A stretch of 64,000 nucleotides of DNA from Blautia faecicola (GCF_004123145.1 NZ_SDKC01000001.1:2065501-2129500); one strand, 5' to 3'; positions 8,958-17,729 are shown, counted from the stretch's first letter. Program-made: numbers and translations. The notes: generated by a model not told the origin, from the letters alone.

Positions 8958-9015
8958 AAAAAGCGACTGATTTTTTATATGTTATATTATACATATAAGA
9001 AATTAGTCGCTTTTT
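8958..9015 (-). terminator. Bidirectional terminator after the LysR gene
   Basis: AAAAAGCGACT pairs with AGTCGCTTTTT; the stem continues through an AT-rich TTATATG/CATATAA section. It begins 5 bases past the LysR stop. Confidence 0.8.
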
Positions 9016-9020
9016 GTTCT

Positions 9021-9935
9021 TTATTCTTCTGTTAATTCCTGTTTGATATAAGTTAAAAAGGTTTCGGCGAGTGGGGTTAGGGGGGTGTTTTCGCGTTTTA
9101 CATAGCCGAAGGTTATTTTGCTGGACTCGTGGGTGAGGCGGATGCTGGGGCGGGATTTTGTTTTGGCTGGGGTGAGAGTGTCACCGCTGATGTTGGCGAG
9201 GTTTCCGTGATCCAGCATTTTTTCCATGATGTAGTCGCTGTTGGTTACGACGGAGACGTCGATTTTACCGAGGGTCAGGTTGTCGTCTGTGTCCAGTTTC
9301 CAGCCTTCGTAGTTTCTGGCGTCTTCGAGGAAGTTCTGGATATAATGTAGATTCTGAATTTCTTCCTGGGTGAGCGGTTTTCCCTCTTTTTGCAGGTGTC
9401 CGCCGCCGGGGTACAGGCAGGTGTCCAGTTCTTTCAGGGGGACGAATTCCAGTTGTTTTCGTACCAGCAGGTATTGCAGATCGGTCTGCTGGCGGGTGGT
9501 CACGTAGAGGAAGCCGAGTTCGTCTTTGTATTCATGGATGCGTTCCAGCACTTCACGCATTTTTCCCGTGTGTGCCTGACAGTGCAGATTTTCTTTTCCA
9601 TGCAACTGATAGAATTTTACAAAGCAATCCGCCATCCAGGAACTCGGATTGAACGAAATATTCAGCCACTGGGTGTCTCCCGCAGTGGACAGTTCTGCCA
9701 TCGCTTCCACATTTTCCAGTACACGGCTGGCGTAAGCGTACGCCTGTTTACCGTTTGGTGTCAGGCTGATTCCGTGGGGATTTCTGATGAAAAGGGATGC
9801 CTGCATCTCCTCTTCCAGTGCCCGGATCACTTTACTCACGCTGGACTGCGTGGTATACAAAACAGATGCCGCCTCGCTGAAAGAGCCGACATCTGCACAG
9901 GTTATGAAGCATTTTAACTGTTTGATATCGATCAT
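9021..9935 (-). CDS. LysR family transcriptional regulator
   Basis: 304 residues with a classic N-terminal winged helix-turn-helix (MIDIKQLKCFITCADVGSFS, then AASVLYTTQSSVSKVIRALE) and a C-terminal effector-binding domain. It overlaps the end of the upstream hydrolase-methyltransferase fusion by an ATGA junction, so it is the last gene of that operon, whereas LysR genes are more often divergent from their targets. The ligand is unknown; regulation of this operon is an inference from position. Its 3' half is unusually A+C rich on the coding strand, matching the composition peak centred on the hairpin at 8852. Confidence 0.9.
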   Translation of the reverse strand: MIDIKQLKCFITCADVGSFSEAASVLYTTQSSVSKVIRALEEEMQASLFIRNPHGISLTPNGKQAYAYASRVLENVEAMAELSTAGDTQWLNISFNPSSWMADCFVKFYQLHGKENLHCQAHTGKMREVLERIHEYKDELGFLYVTTRQQTDLQYLLVRKQLEFVPLKELDTCLYPGGGHLQKEGKPLTQEEIQNLHYIQNFLEDARNYEGWKLDTDDNLTLGKIDVSVVTNSDYIMEKMLDHGNLANISGDTLTPAKTKSRPSIRLTHESSKITFGYVKRENTPLTPLAETFLTYIKQELTEE

Positions 9936-11632
9936 AAGTCACCTTTTTTTCCACAGACTGCAAATAATGGGGTCGGATTATAGAATGCATTTTTTTCCAT
10001 ATAGACACGCTGGCTGACTCCCACATCAATCTGGAACTGCTGCACGCCGCTGTTACTGAGAGCCTCCAGATCCCAGGCAGGGCGGGCGTAATTGCTGATG
10101 GAGAGCTGGCGTTTGATATCTTCGCACTCCTGCATCAGTGTATTTTCAATCTGGTTATGAGCGTGATTTTTCGGAAGATCTGAGGTGTCTGTAAAATCAA
10201 CGGCTCCGTAATTGGCGTCAAAGTTTAACAGCACACCGCCCGGTTTCAGCACGCGCATCCATTCTTTATAGGCTTTCTGCGCATCCGGAAGCGTCCAGGT
10301 CAGATTTCGGGAAATCACGAAGTCAAAGGTATTGTCATCGTACTCCGGATTTTCCGCATCCATCACATGAAATTCACAATCTGCCCCTTCTTCTTTCGCC
10401 AGTTCTCTCGCATGGAGGATCATATCCGGTGTCAGATCGATACCGGTTACCTGATGCCCTCTCTTTGCCAGCAGAATCGTGAAGAATCCGGTTCCACATC
10501 CCACATCCAGAATCCGCAGATGTTCCCCTTTCGGTAAATACTTATCAATTTCTTCCATCCAGCGTCCCGCCAGCGGACTATGCAGTTCTTCTCTTCGCTG
10601 TTCTTTAAAATCCGAGCTTCGTTTCGTCCAGTAACCGGCGATTTTCTCTTTCCGGTCATCTTTTTCGTAGGCGATTCTTCCGTAGGCGATCATCGGTCCT
10701 TCTTTTGTGACCTGTAAACTTCCGGTCTGGAAAAGGATCACACCATCATACTCACCATAACTTGTCTCCAGTGTTTTTCCTTCGTAATCGGTCACTTTTC
10801 CAAGTTTTTCGCCCTCCAGGAACATATCGCCCGGTTTTTTCTCCGGATACCACAAACCAGCCTGGTTCGCTGACTGATACACCACATCATTCACTTCCAT
10901 CGGATAGTGGTTCCAGTAGCCGCGGTTTGTCCGGTAAATGTCGAGGTAACGCAGGATATTTTTCAGATCCCGCTTATTGGATTCTACTTCTTCTCTCGTC
11001 CATCGTCCCATGCCGCCGCGTTCGATCAGGATACTCGGGATTCCGCAGGATGCAGCATAGTTATAAGAACCGCCGGACGCCACATTAGAACGTACCATAT
11101 ATGGAACATCCACATGTTGTGCCATCTTTCTGGCGATCTCGATAACTTCTTTTTCTCCTTTTCCCGCATAATATACAAATGGGGTCAGATCTTCATAATT
11201 ATCTCCGCTGTGCAGATCGATATAGTAATCCGCCACACTGTGCAAATCTTTTTCCATCGCACTGGCAAGTCTCTGCGTCCTTGTCCCCTGTGCATCTCCC
11301 GGGAACTGCCAGTTCAGATTTTTCCCATCTTCCATACAGAGACTTCCCGCTCTCTGTTCAAATTCATCAGGACAGACCACTTTCACGATCACTACGGTTC
11401 CTGTGATTTTTTCGATCTTTAATTCATTGGCAAGCTCCACAGCCGTCTCCACGCCGACATATTCCCCTGCATGTACAGCAGCCGTGATCAGTACCGTCTT
11501 TCCCTCTTCTTCTCCATGCAGGACTGCTGCCGGAAGAACAAACTCCCCGTCTCCGATTGTCAGCATTCCCTGCCATCTCTCTCCCGGGGCTATCTCCTGT
11601 CCTGCTATCTGAAATTTATTTTCGTTTCTCAT
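9932..11632 (-). CDS. Aspartoacylase/succinylglutamate desuccinylase-like hydrolase fused to a SAM methyltransferase
   Basis: 566 residues in one open frame. Residues about 1-325 form an M14-type AstE/AspA zinc amidohydrolase: HAGE (H54, E57) and H141 in DLHSGD are probable zinc ligands, and E203 in LIERGG the probable catalytic glutamate. Residues about 330-566 form a class I methyltransferase with motif I ILDVGCGTGFF (373-383), SRNLTW and WMRVLKPGG. The second half is clearly related to the separate methyltransferase encoded just upstream. Substrate is unknown; hydrolases of this family cleave N-acyl amino acids or related amides. It lies 15 bases downstream of that methyltransferase and overlaps the LysR gene. 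I do not recognise this fusion as a named protein. Confidence 0.85.
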   Translation of the reverse strand: MRNENKFQIAGQEIAPGERWQGMLTIGDGEFVLPAAVLHGEEEGKTVLITAAVHAGEYVGVETAVELANELKIEKITGTVVIVKVVCPDEFEQRAGSLCMEDGKNLNWQFPGDAQGTRTQRLASAMEKDLHSVADYYIDLHSGDNYEDLTPFVYYAGKGEKEVIEIARKMAQHVDVPYMVRSNVASGGSYNYAASCGIPSILIERGGMGRWTREEVESNKRDLKNILRYLDIYRTNRGYWNHYPMEVNDVVYQSANQAGLWYPEKKPGDMFLEGEKLGKVTDYEGKTLETSYGEYDGVILFQTGSLQVTKEGPMIAYGRIAYEKDDRKEKIAGYWTKRSSDFKEQRREELHSPLAGRWMEEIDKYLPKGEHLRILDVGCGTGFFTILLAKRGHQVTGIDLTPDMILHARELAKEEGADCEFHVMDAENPEYDDNTFDFVISRNLTWTLPDAQKAYKEWMRVLKPGGVLLNFDANYGAVDFTDTSDLPKNHAHNQIENTLMQECEDIKRQLSISNYARPAWDLEALSNSGVQQFQIDVGVSQRVYMEKNAFYNPTPLFAVCGKKGDL

Positions 11633-11647
11633 AATGTTCCTCTTTCA

Positions 11648-12406
11648 TTATTTAACTGCTTCAATGCCAAACATCGGTGTAGAATGATAATTCACTTTTT
11701 CTACCTCGGACCATACCTGTTTCCAGACCTCCGCGTCTACTGTGATATGTTCCGCACCCAGTTTCTCCAACACATTCTGATCCCACTGCGGACGTCCGAT
11801 CCTGCTGAGCGGTACCTGTCTTGCGATCTCTTCCATCGTGTCGATATCCGTACAGGTATAATGATCCTCCAGCCCGGACTCGGTCACCATCTCACGGTCT
11901 TTCTCATACTCCGCTCTCTTTTCCGCATCAAATAAATGATGATACCAGTTGGCATCGTAATTTAACAAAACTCCGCCCTTTTTCAGTACCCGCATCCATT
12001 CTTTATACGCCTGTGCCGGATCTTCGAGATTCCAGGTCAGATTCCGGCTGACTACCGCGTCAAAGGTTTCATCCGCAAAATCAAGATGCTGAGCATCCAT
12101 CTGACGATAGGTGATCTTCTTGGCAAGTGCTCCCGCATTCTTTTTTGCTTCTTCCAGCATGGCTTCCGTATAATCCACCGCCATCACCGAATAACCGGCT
12201 TCCGCAAGAATAATCGAAAAAAATCCGGGACCGGTTCCGATATCCAGGATCTTATAGGTTTCGTTTGTTCTGTTTTCCGGAAAATGACTCTCAAGTTCCC
12301 GTCTCCAGTTCGTCCGGTTGTCTCCCGCCAGTTCTTCCTGATTGACCTGAGAGTACCCTTCGGCTCTGTCGGTCCAATAGTCCTCTATCTGTTCCAGTAA
12401 TTCCAT
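11648..12406 (-). CDS. Class I SAM-dependent methyltransferase
   Basis: About 252 residues. Motif I is ILDIGTGPGFFS, motif II region AVDYTEAM, then SRNLTWNLEDPAQAYKEWMRVLKKGGVLLN. The same SRNLTW and AYKEWMRVLK blocks occur in the C-terminal half of the next gene, so the two are paralogues. I prefer the ATG at 12406 (MELLEQIEDYWTDRAEG) because GGAGG lies 10 nt upstream; an in-frame ATG at 12496 would add 30 residues. First gene of a three-gene operon, divergent from the AGCS symporter. Substrate unknown. Confidence 0.85.
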   Translation of the reverse strand: MELLEQIEDYWTDRAEGYSQVNQEELAGDNRTNWRRELESHFPENRTNETYKILDIGTGPGFFSIILAEAGYSVMAVDYTEAMLEEAKKNAGALAKKITYRQMDAQHLDFADETFDAVVSRNLTWNLEDPAQAYKEWMRVLKKGGVLLNYDANWYHHLFDAEKRAEYEKDREMVTESGLEDHYTCTDIDTMEEIARQVPLSRIGRPQWDQNVLEKLGAEHITVDAEVWKQVWSEVEKVNYHSTPMFGIEAVK

Positions 12407-12625
12407 ATATTCCGTTCCTCCGCTTAACTTAGATGTACGCCCGACCATTTCCTCTATATCTGATACGCGCATGTACCATCCACTCATAAATGCCATTATG
12501 TCGTGATTTCATCACTCCATAATTTCGCCGTTCGCCAAGAGTGAGCAAGCTCCCTCTGGCTCTCTTCCGCTCATTATATCATGATTGTTTCTTTTTTCAC
12601 AAGCCTCTATGGGGGATATTTTTTC

Positions 12626-12654
12626 TTCACTTTTGCACATAACTATGCTATACT
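12626..12654 (+). promoter_or_regulatory. Promoter for the AGCS symporter
   Basis: TTCACT and TATACT separated by 17 bases, about 75 bases before the ATG at 12729. The remaining leader shows no recognisable riboswitch. Confidence 0.5.
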
Positions 12655-12728
12655 GATAAAGTCTATTCAGCTTTTTTCAGCCAAATGGACAAATCAGTTT
12701 TTATTTTAACCAAAGAAAGGGATAAACT

Positions 12729-14123
12729 ATGTTAAGTACAATCGAATCCATCAATTCGGCGGTCAACAATTTTATCTGGGGAGTCCCTGCTATGATCTGT
12801 ATCATCGGTGTCGGTCTGTATCTGACGATCCGCACCAATTTTTTACAGATCCGCAAATTTCCCTATGCAATTAAGACCACCATCGGACGTATGTTCCGAA
12901 AAAAAGACGCATCTGACGGTTCTCTGACGCCATTCCAGGCAGTCTGTACCGCTCTTGCCGCGACGGTCGGTACCGGTAATATCTCCGGAGTCGCGGGTGC
13001 CATCGCCATCGGTGGACCTGGTGCCGTCTTCTGGATGTGGATCTCGGCTCTGCTTGGCATGTGTACCAAATTCGCCGAAGTAACACTTGCCGTTCATTTC
13101 CGTGAGACGAACGCGCAGGGAGATCTCGTCGGCGGACCTATGTACTATATAAAAAATGGTCTGAAAAAACACTGGCACTGGCTGGCATACCTGTTTTCCG
13201 CTTTTGGTGTCCTTACCGTATTCGGTACCGGTAATGCCACACAGGTCAATACGATCACAACGGCTGTCGATTCCGCACTGATCAATTTCCACCTGATTTC
13301 TGATCAGTCTGTCAGCACACTGAATCTGATCATCGGAATCGTGATCACGATCCTGGTTGGTCTGATCCTTCTTGGCGGTATCAAACGAATCGGAAGTGTG
13401 ACGGAAAAACTGGTTCCTTTTATGGCACTGTTTTATATTCTTCTGGCACTTGGTGTTGTACTGATCAACTTCCGTAATATTCCGCATGTTTTTTATTCTA
13501 TTATTTATGGTGCTTTTCGCCCGCGTGCTGTAACCGGCGGTGTGGTAGGAAGCTTCTTCCTCAGCATGAAAAAAGGAGTTTCCCGTGGTATCTTCTCCAA
13601 CGAAGCAGGTCTTGGTACCGGATCCATCGCCCATGCCTGTGCGGATACCAGAAAACCGGTGAAACAGGGTCTGTTCGGTATCTTTGAAGTATTTGCCGAT
13701 ACCATTGTCATCTGCACCCTGACTGCTCTGGTTATTCTATGCAGCGGCACCCCGGTCACTTATGGACATGCTGCCGGTGCAGAACTCACGATATCAGGAT
13801 TTACTTCTGTATATGGCAGTTGGATTTCTGTTTTTACAGCCGTTGCGATGTGTTGTTTCGCTTTTTCTACAATCATCGGATGGGGACTGTATGGAGCAAG
13901 ATGTATCGAGTTTCTGTTTTCCAGTGAGAAGATCGTAAAGCCGTTTATGGTTGTGTATTCTCTGGTAGCGATTCTTGGTGCTACCGTGGAACTTGGACTT
14001 CTGTGGAGTATCGCAGAGACCTTTAATGGGTTGATGGCGATCCCGAACCTGATCGCGGTGTTCCTGTTGTCGGGAACCGTTGTGAAACTGGTGAAGGAGT
14101 ATTTTGCTACCGAAGGAAAATAA
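12729..14123 (+). CDS. Sodium:alanine symporter family protein (AGCS)
   Basis: 464-residue inner-membrane transporter with about 11 hydrophobic segments. Family signatures include FQAVCTALAATVGTGNISGVAGAI near the N-terminus and IFSNEAGLGTGSIAHA in the second half. AGCS proteins bring in alanine or glycine with Na+. It is divergent from the methyltransferase/hydrolase operon, so an amino-acid link between the two units is possible but unproven. It has its own promoter and is closed by a strong terminator at 14148. Confidence 0.93.
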   Translation: MLSTIESINSAVNNFIWGVPAMICIIGVGLYLTIRTNFLQIRKFPYAIKTTIGRMFRKKDASDGSLTPFQAVCTALAATVGTGNISGVAGAIAIGGPGAVFWMWISALLGMCTKFAEVTLAVHFRETNAQGDLVGGPMYYIKNGLKKHWHWLAYLFSAFGVLTVFGTGNATQVNTITTAVDSALINFHLISDQSVSTLNLIIGIVITILVGLILLGGIKRIGSVTEKLVPFMALFYILLALGVVLINFRNIPHVFYSIIYGAFRPRAVTGGVVGSFFLSMKKGVSRGIFSNEAGLGTGSIAHACADTRKPVKQGLFGIFEVFADTIVICTLTALVILCSGTPVTYGHAAGAELTISGFTSVYGSWISVFTAVAMCCFAFSTIIGWGLYGARCIEFLFSSEKIVKPFMVVYSLVAILGATVELGLLWSIAETFNGLMAIPNLIAVFLLSGTVVKLVKEYFATEGK

Positions 14124-14147
14124 ATATTTTAATTCCTGACATACAAG

Positions 14148-14188
14148 AAGGAGCTGACGCACTGATTTTCGTGCGACAGCTCCTTTTT
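14148..14188 (+). terminator. Terminator after the AGCS gene
   Basis: AAGGAGCTG-a-CGCAC pairs with GTGCG-a-CAGCTCCTT, followed by TTTTT; the mirror A-run means it may also serve the convergent sortase remnant. Confidence 0.85.
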
Positions 14189-14211
14189 GTATACATATTT
14201 TATTTTCTCAT

Positions 14212-14722
14212 TCATTTCACATCTGCACTCTGTGTATCCACACATACCGCATGTATCGCAAACCGTTTTTCATAGCCCTGTCCCGTACAGGTCGACAATG
14301 TCAGGATTTTGTCGGAAGACTGCGGAGTTATTCCGGTCTGGATTGAAGAATTATTTACCATATGATCGATCAATTTCTGATATTCTTCTCCCGGCTGGTA
14401 GCCGATAAGGATATTATAATAATCGGAAAAATCCGGCTGATTCAGTCCTTCCAGAAAAATACTGGCTGCAATATGTATCTTTCCATGCAGATTTTTCCGC
14501 AGATATGTCTCATTATCCCCGGAATACAGCACCGGATCATCAATGCCCATCTCGTCCGGATCATCAAAACGGATCCATGCCACAATATCCGCATTTTCTT
14601 TTCGCAGTTTCTCAAACTCCACCGTTACCTCGGTAAGCCACCAGTCCTTCTTTTTCTCTCTTTTCCCTCTGTAACATCGGTTTTGTCACTGACATATGTT
14701 TCTGCCAGTGCCTCATATTCTT
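14212..14722 (-). pseudogene. Class B sortase remnant (frameshifted, catalytic His region deleted)
   Basis: The open part (136 codons) has the sortase B N-terminal block EFEKLRKENADIVAWI and the catalytic cysteine motif LSTCTGQGYEKRFAIHAV. The segment between NILIG and YQPGEEYQKLIDH lacks the IIYGHN-type stretch that carries the catalytic histidine, so about 20-30 residues are missing. Further upstream the frame YEALAETYVSDKTDVTEG, typical of the sortase B stalk, is separated by a frameshift. No membrane anchor is left. A working transpeptidase is unlikely. Confidence 0.75.
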
Positions 14723-14811
14723 TCTCCTGTTAGTTTTAACAAACTACCATCGTCATTATGAAATGTCCCGTCGGAAATGTCAATCTTTTTCTCTTGTCTG
14801 GCCGTCAGTTC

Positions 14812-15936
14812 CTATTTTATTCTTTTCAATTCATATTCTCTCGTTCCAAGACCGATCTTCTCCGCCTGATCCAGCGTTGCTTTCCACTCGATGTTTGGGT
14901 TGGAATCTTTGAAATGGTCGTGGTGGCAGTGCCATCCTTCTTCTGCCAGATGTTCTCCGAGCTGGCTGTTTGCAATCGGTGTTGCCTGCAGACAGGCATC
15001 TGCACACGCCTGATCCAGCGCTACCGGGTCGAAACTTGCAAACATTCCGATATCCGGAAGAATCGGTGCGTCGTTTTCTCCATGGCAGTCACAGTTTGGG
15101 CTGATATCCTGTACCAGTGCAATATGGAAATGTGGACGGCCATGACAGACAGCCTGTGCATACTCAGCCATTTTCCGGTCAAGCAGTTCGTTGGCACTGC
15201 TGTTTGGATTGTATACCGCATCAAAACTGCAGGCTCCGATGCAACGTCCACAGCCTTTGCATTTGTCATAGTCGATCACTGCTTTTTTATTTACATAGGT
15301 GATCGCGTCACTGCCGCACTCCTTTGCACAGCGGCGGCAGCCACGACAGACCTCTTCATTGACTGCCGGTTTTCCGCTTGCATGCTGCTGCATTTTTCCT
15401 GCACGGCTTCCGCATCCCATACCGATATTTTTAATCGCCCCGCCAAATCCGGTTGCTTCATGTCCTTTGAAATGACTCAGGCTGATGAAAATATCCGCAT
15501 CCATGATCGCATGTCCGATCAGTGCAGTCTGACAGTACTCTCCATTGACGACCGGAACTTCCACCTCATCCGTTCCGCGCAGTCCATCACCGATGATGAT
15601 CTGACATCCGGTTGTGATCGTGTTAAATCCATTCAGATTCGCGCAGTTCAGATGCTCCAGTGCATTCTTTCTGCTTCCCGGATACAGGGTATTACAGTCT
15701 GTCAGAAATGGCATCCCGCCCTGTTCCTTACACAGATCTGCAACCACTTTTGCATAATTCGGGCGCAGGAAAGCCATGTTTCCCAGCTCTCCAAAATGCA
15801 TCTTGATCGCAACAAATTTTCCATCCATATCGATATCTTTAATGCCTGCTGCGACACAGAGTTTTTTCAGCTTATCCAGCTGACTGGTTCCTACCGGACA
15901 TCGGAAATCCGTAAAATAAACGGTTGATTTCTCCAT
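14812..15936 (-). CDS. DUF362 domain protein with two 4Fe-4S clusters
   Basis: 374 residues. The first 185 match the DUF362 fold (KMHFGELGNMAFLRPNY, then DADIFISLSHFKGHEATGFGGAIKNIGMG), and two ferredoxin-type motifs follow: CRGCRRCAKEC and CKGCGRCIGAC, each able to bind a 4Fe-4S cluster. Such proteins are cytoplasmic, common in anaerobes and presumed to be electron-transfer or maturation factors; no specific reaction is assigned. It is a single gene with an AGGAGG-like ribosome site. The region just downstream (14723-14811) is sortase-gene debris. Confidence 0.88.
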   Translation of the reverse strand: MEKSTVYFTDFRCPVGTSQLDKLKKLCVAAGIKDIDMDGKFVAIKMHFGELGNMAFLRPNYAKVVADLCKEQGGMPFLTDCNTLYPGSRKNALEHLNCANLNGFNTITTGCQIIIGDGLRGTDEVEVPVVNGEYCQTALIGHAIMDADIFISLSHFKGHEATGFGGAIKNIGMGCGSRAGKMQQHASGKPAVNEEVCRGCRRCAKECGSDAITYVNKKAVIDYDKCKGCGRCIGACSFDAVYNPNSSANELLDRKMAEYAQAVCHGRPHFHIALVQDISPNCDCHGENDAPILPDIGMFASFDPVALDQACADACLQATPIANSQLGEHLAEEGWHCHHDHFKDSNPNIEWKATLDQAEKIGLGTREYELKRIK

Positions 15937-16007
15937 AGTTTATTCCTCCTGTAAATTCTTTTTAGATAAGAATACCACAGCAGGTGTACCCGGTGTCAAG
16001 TATTTCC

Positions 16008-16219
16008 TCAGAATCCGTTTTTCTTCCTTCTGACGCTCCTTATTTCCGGCAGACGTCGATACTCCAACGGTAAAACACCATATGTTTCGGCAAATACCTT
16101 TGCAAATTTCCCCTGATTTTCATATCCTACCGTTTCTTTCATTCCGGTCATATATCCTCCCCCATGCATCCAGAGAATCCCCGTAGCCTGCTCCTTTCGT
16201 ACTTTCGGCGTCAGTACTA
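16008..16219 (-). pseudogene. Chimeric remnant: alpha/beta hydrolase piece joined to an AraC C-terminus
   Basis: The open frame first reads LTPKVRKEQATGILWMHGGGY, the oxyanion-hole region of an HSL-type esterase (HGGG). After MTGMK it continues as ETVGYENQGKFAKVFAETYG-VLPLEYRR, the end of an AraC-type DNA-binding domain. Neither family is complete and they do not normally occur together, so a deletion has joined two neighbouring genes. The upstream end stops at the inverted repeat of the IS element at 16220. No function expected. Confidence 0.7.
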
Positions 16220-16305
16220 GAGCGTGTTTGAAAAATAAAAATTGCACAAAACGCATGTTTCATTTCCCTTTTTCATGATAAAATAAAGAAAAAGGGGTGT
16301 TCACT

Positions 16306-16701
16306 ATGTTGAGACGATATGAGTTAACAGATGAAGAATGGAACCGCATTGCACCGTTACTCCCGCCTGAAAATACAGGGAAACAGGGACGTCCACGAAA
16401 AGATAACCGCATCATTCTTAATGGGATGGTCTGGTTGGCACGCAGTGGTGCACCCTGGCGAGATCTCCCAGAACGTTATGGATCCTGGCAAACCGTATAT
16501 AGTCGTTTTCGCAAATGGATTGATGATGGGATTCTGGATAATATTTTTCGCGTTCTAAGTCTGGAAGCTGAATTGGAAGAACTATCTATAGATGCTTCTA
16601 TTGTTCAGGCTCACCAGCATAGTGCAGGTGCTAAAAAGGGGGGCTCCCAAATGAAGTCGGACATAGCCGTGGAGGAGCCAGTACCAAAATCCATGCAGTA
16701 G
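16306..16701 (+). CDS. IS5-family transposase, orfA (N-terminal part)
   Basis: 131 residues beginning MLRRYELTDEEWNRIAPLLP, with the DUF4096-type N-terminal domain (GMVWLARSGAPWRDLPERYG) and the first catalytic aspartate in LSIDASIVQAH. It ends at 16701 out of frame with the rest of the transposase. At 16638-16644 the heptamer GGGGGGC is correctly phased for a -1 ribosomal shift into orfB. The ATG at 16306 is preferred over an upstream GTG at 16297. Confidence 0.85.
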   Translation: MLRRYELTDEEWNRIAPLLPPENTGKQGRPRKDNRIILNGMVWLARSGAPWRDLPERYGSWQTVYSRFRKWIDDGILDNIFRVLSLEAELEELSIDASIVQAHQHSAGAKKGGSQMKSDIAVEEPVPKSMQ

Positions 16702-17069
16702 TAGATGCCTATGGGTATCCGGTGTATTTTATGATCAGTGAAGGGCAGCGTAATGATATCAATTACGCAATCCCTTTGTTGGATCATATCCGAATAGATG
16801 GCAGCAAGGTTCTGGCGGACCGTGGATACGATAGTAATCAACTGATGGATTACATTTACGACCACGGAGGAGAGCCGACCATTCCATCCCGTCGAGGAGC
16901 TAAATTTGACCGTTGTTGCGATTGGTGGCTTTACAAGGAAAGACATCTGGTCGAAAATTATTTTTTGAAATTGAAAGCATTTCGCCGAATAGCAACACGT
17001 TATGATAAATTAGCATTCACCTACTTAGGCTTCTTATGTATCGTTTCAATATTAATTTGGTTAAAATGA
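16635..17069 (+). CDS. IS5-family transposase, orfB (C-terminal part, reached by -1 frameshift)
   Basis: The open frame runs from a TAA at 16632-16634 to 17069 and reads GGLPNEVGHSRGGASTKIHA, VVDAYGYPVYF, then the second aspartate in LADRGYDS and the glutamate in ERHLVENYFLKLKAFRRIATRYDK. Together with orfA it completes the DDE triad. It has no start of its own before the conserved region, so it is probably made only as a fusion. Confidence 0.8.
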   Translation, partial: KGGLPNEVGHSRGGASTKIHAVVDAYGYPVYFMISEGQRNDINYAIPLLDHIRIDGSKVLADRGYDSNQLMDYIYDHGGEPTIPSRRGAKFDRCCDWWLYKERHLVENYFLKLKAFRRIATRYDKLAFTYLGFLCIVSILIWLK

Positions 17070-17100
17070 ACAACTTAAAATGTTTTTCAAACACGCTCTA

Positions 17101-17135
17101 GAGCGTGTCTAAAAAATCATTTCTGCAATTAATAC
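17101..17135 (+). repeat. Left-end relic of the GAGCGTGTCT MITE
   Basis: About 35 bases match the left end of the MITE at 25368 (GAGCGTGTCTrAAAAATC, then ATTTCyGCAAT). The rest of that MITE is not recognisable; sequence from 17136 to 17224 is unexplained. Confidence 0.55.
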
Positions 17136-17224
17136 CTTTGTCTGGAAATGACCGATACATTTTGTTTCTCCCATCTCTGCGTACAACTCGTTCCAGGTTG
17201 TAAAACCAGACTTCATCTCTGTGT

Positions 17225-17707
17225 TCACAGTCTGCGAACCATAATGTATTCTTCCTCTTTATCCTCCACAGTTTCAAACCCGAGTTTTTTATACATCCGT
17301 GCAGCATAATTCGCTTTCTGCACTGACAGAGATACCTGTGGATAGCTCTGTTGTTTTAATGCGGTAAGCATGTGCTGCATCAATGCGGTTCCGATTCCGC
17401 AATGCCGGAATTCCTCAAGAACCGATATTGCAAGTGAAGGCGTATCATTATCTACATGCCCATAATCATCCATAATCCGGCACCAGACCGCTCCTGCTAT
17501 TTTCCCAGACGTTTCCGCAACATAACAGTTATCATCTTTCTTTTTCCCAAAATCCGCAACATACACCTGCAACTCCGGCTCTTTGATGATCTCTTTCGGC
17601 GGTGCTTTGGTTCCTTCGGGGATAAAAATTGCTTCATATAGAAAATCGTCTAAGATCTTTATTTCCTCCTGATGTAATTTTCTTATCCGATACGAAACAT
17701 ACTTCAT
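17225..17707 (-). CDS. GNAT family N-acetyltransferase
   Basis: 160 residues starting MKYVSYRIRKLHQEEIKILDD. The acetyl-CoA binding segment is SVLEEFRHCGIGTALMQHML and the C-terminus has the usual NYAARMYKKLGFETV motif. The start at 17707 has AGGAGG 8 nt upstream; a longer frame to 17758 lacks this. Substrate unknown. It is followed downstream by IS and MITE sequence, but its coding region appears intact. Confidence 0.85.
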   Translation of the reverse strand: MKYVSYRIRKLHQEEIKILDDFLYEAIFIPEGTKAPPKEIIKEPELQVYVADFGKKKDDNCYVAETSGKIAGAVWCRIMDDYGHVDNDTPSLAISVLEEFRHCGIGTALMQHMLTALKQQSYPQVSLSVQKANYAARMYKKLGFETVEDKEEEYIMVRRL

Positions 17708-17729
17708 TTTGCCAACCTCCTGTGTGTCA

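Larger units (their letters stand above)
16220..17098 (+). mobile_element. IS5-family (IS427-type) insertion sequence, apparently intact
   Basis: 879 bp bounded by inverted repeats GAGCGTGTTTGAAAAA and TTTTTCAAACACGCTC, inside a CTA/TAG target typical of TA-duplicating IS5 relatives. It encodes one DDE transposase in two frames (orfA, orfB) joined at a run of six Gs. The right end abuts another GAGCGTGTCT end at 17101, so the insertion lies exactly beside an older MITE end. Confidence 0.88.

Noticed and set aside
8440-9600. Diversity-generating retroelement as the cause of the composition shift
   Set aside because: No reverse transcriptase and no template/variable repeat pair; the shift involves both A/G and C/T classes and non-coding DNA.
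12843-13634. Minus-strand open frame of 263 codons opposite the AGCS symporter
   Set aside because: Low-complexity, polar translation and no start signals; the plus-strand gene is well supported.
14758-15927. Plus-strand open frame of 389 codons opposite the DUF362 gene
   Set aside because: Mirror of a strongly supported ferredoxin-type gene; Cys- and Ser-rich translation with no family.
17136-17224. Remainder of a second MITE after the end at 17101
   Set aside because: Apart from the first 35 bases I find no similarity to the MITE at 25368; left as unexplained sequence.
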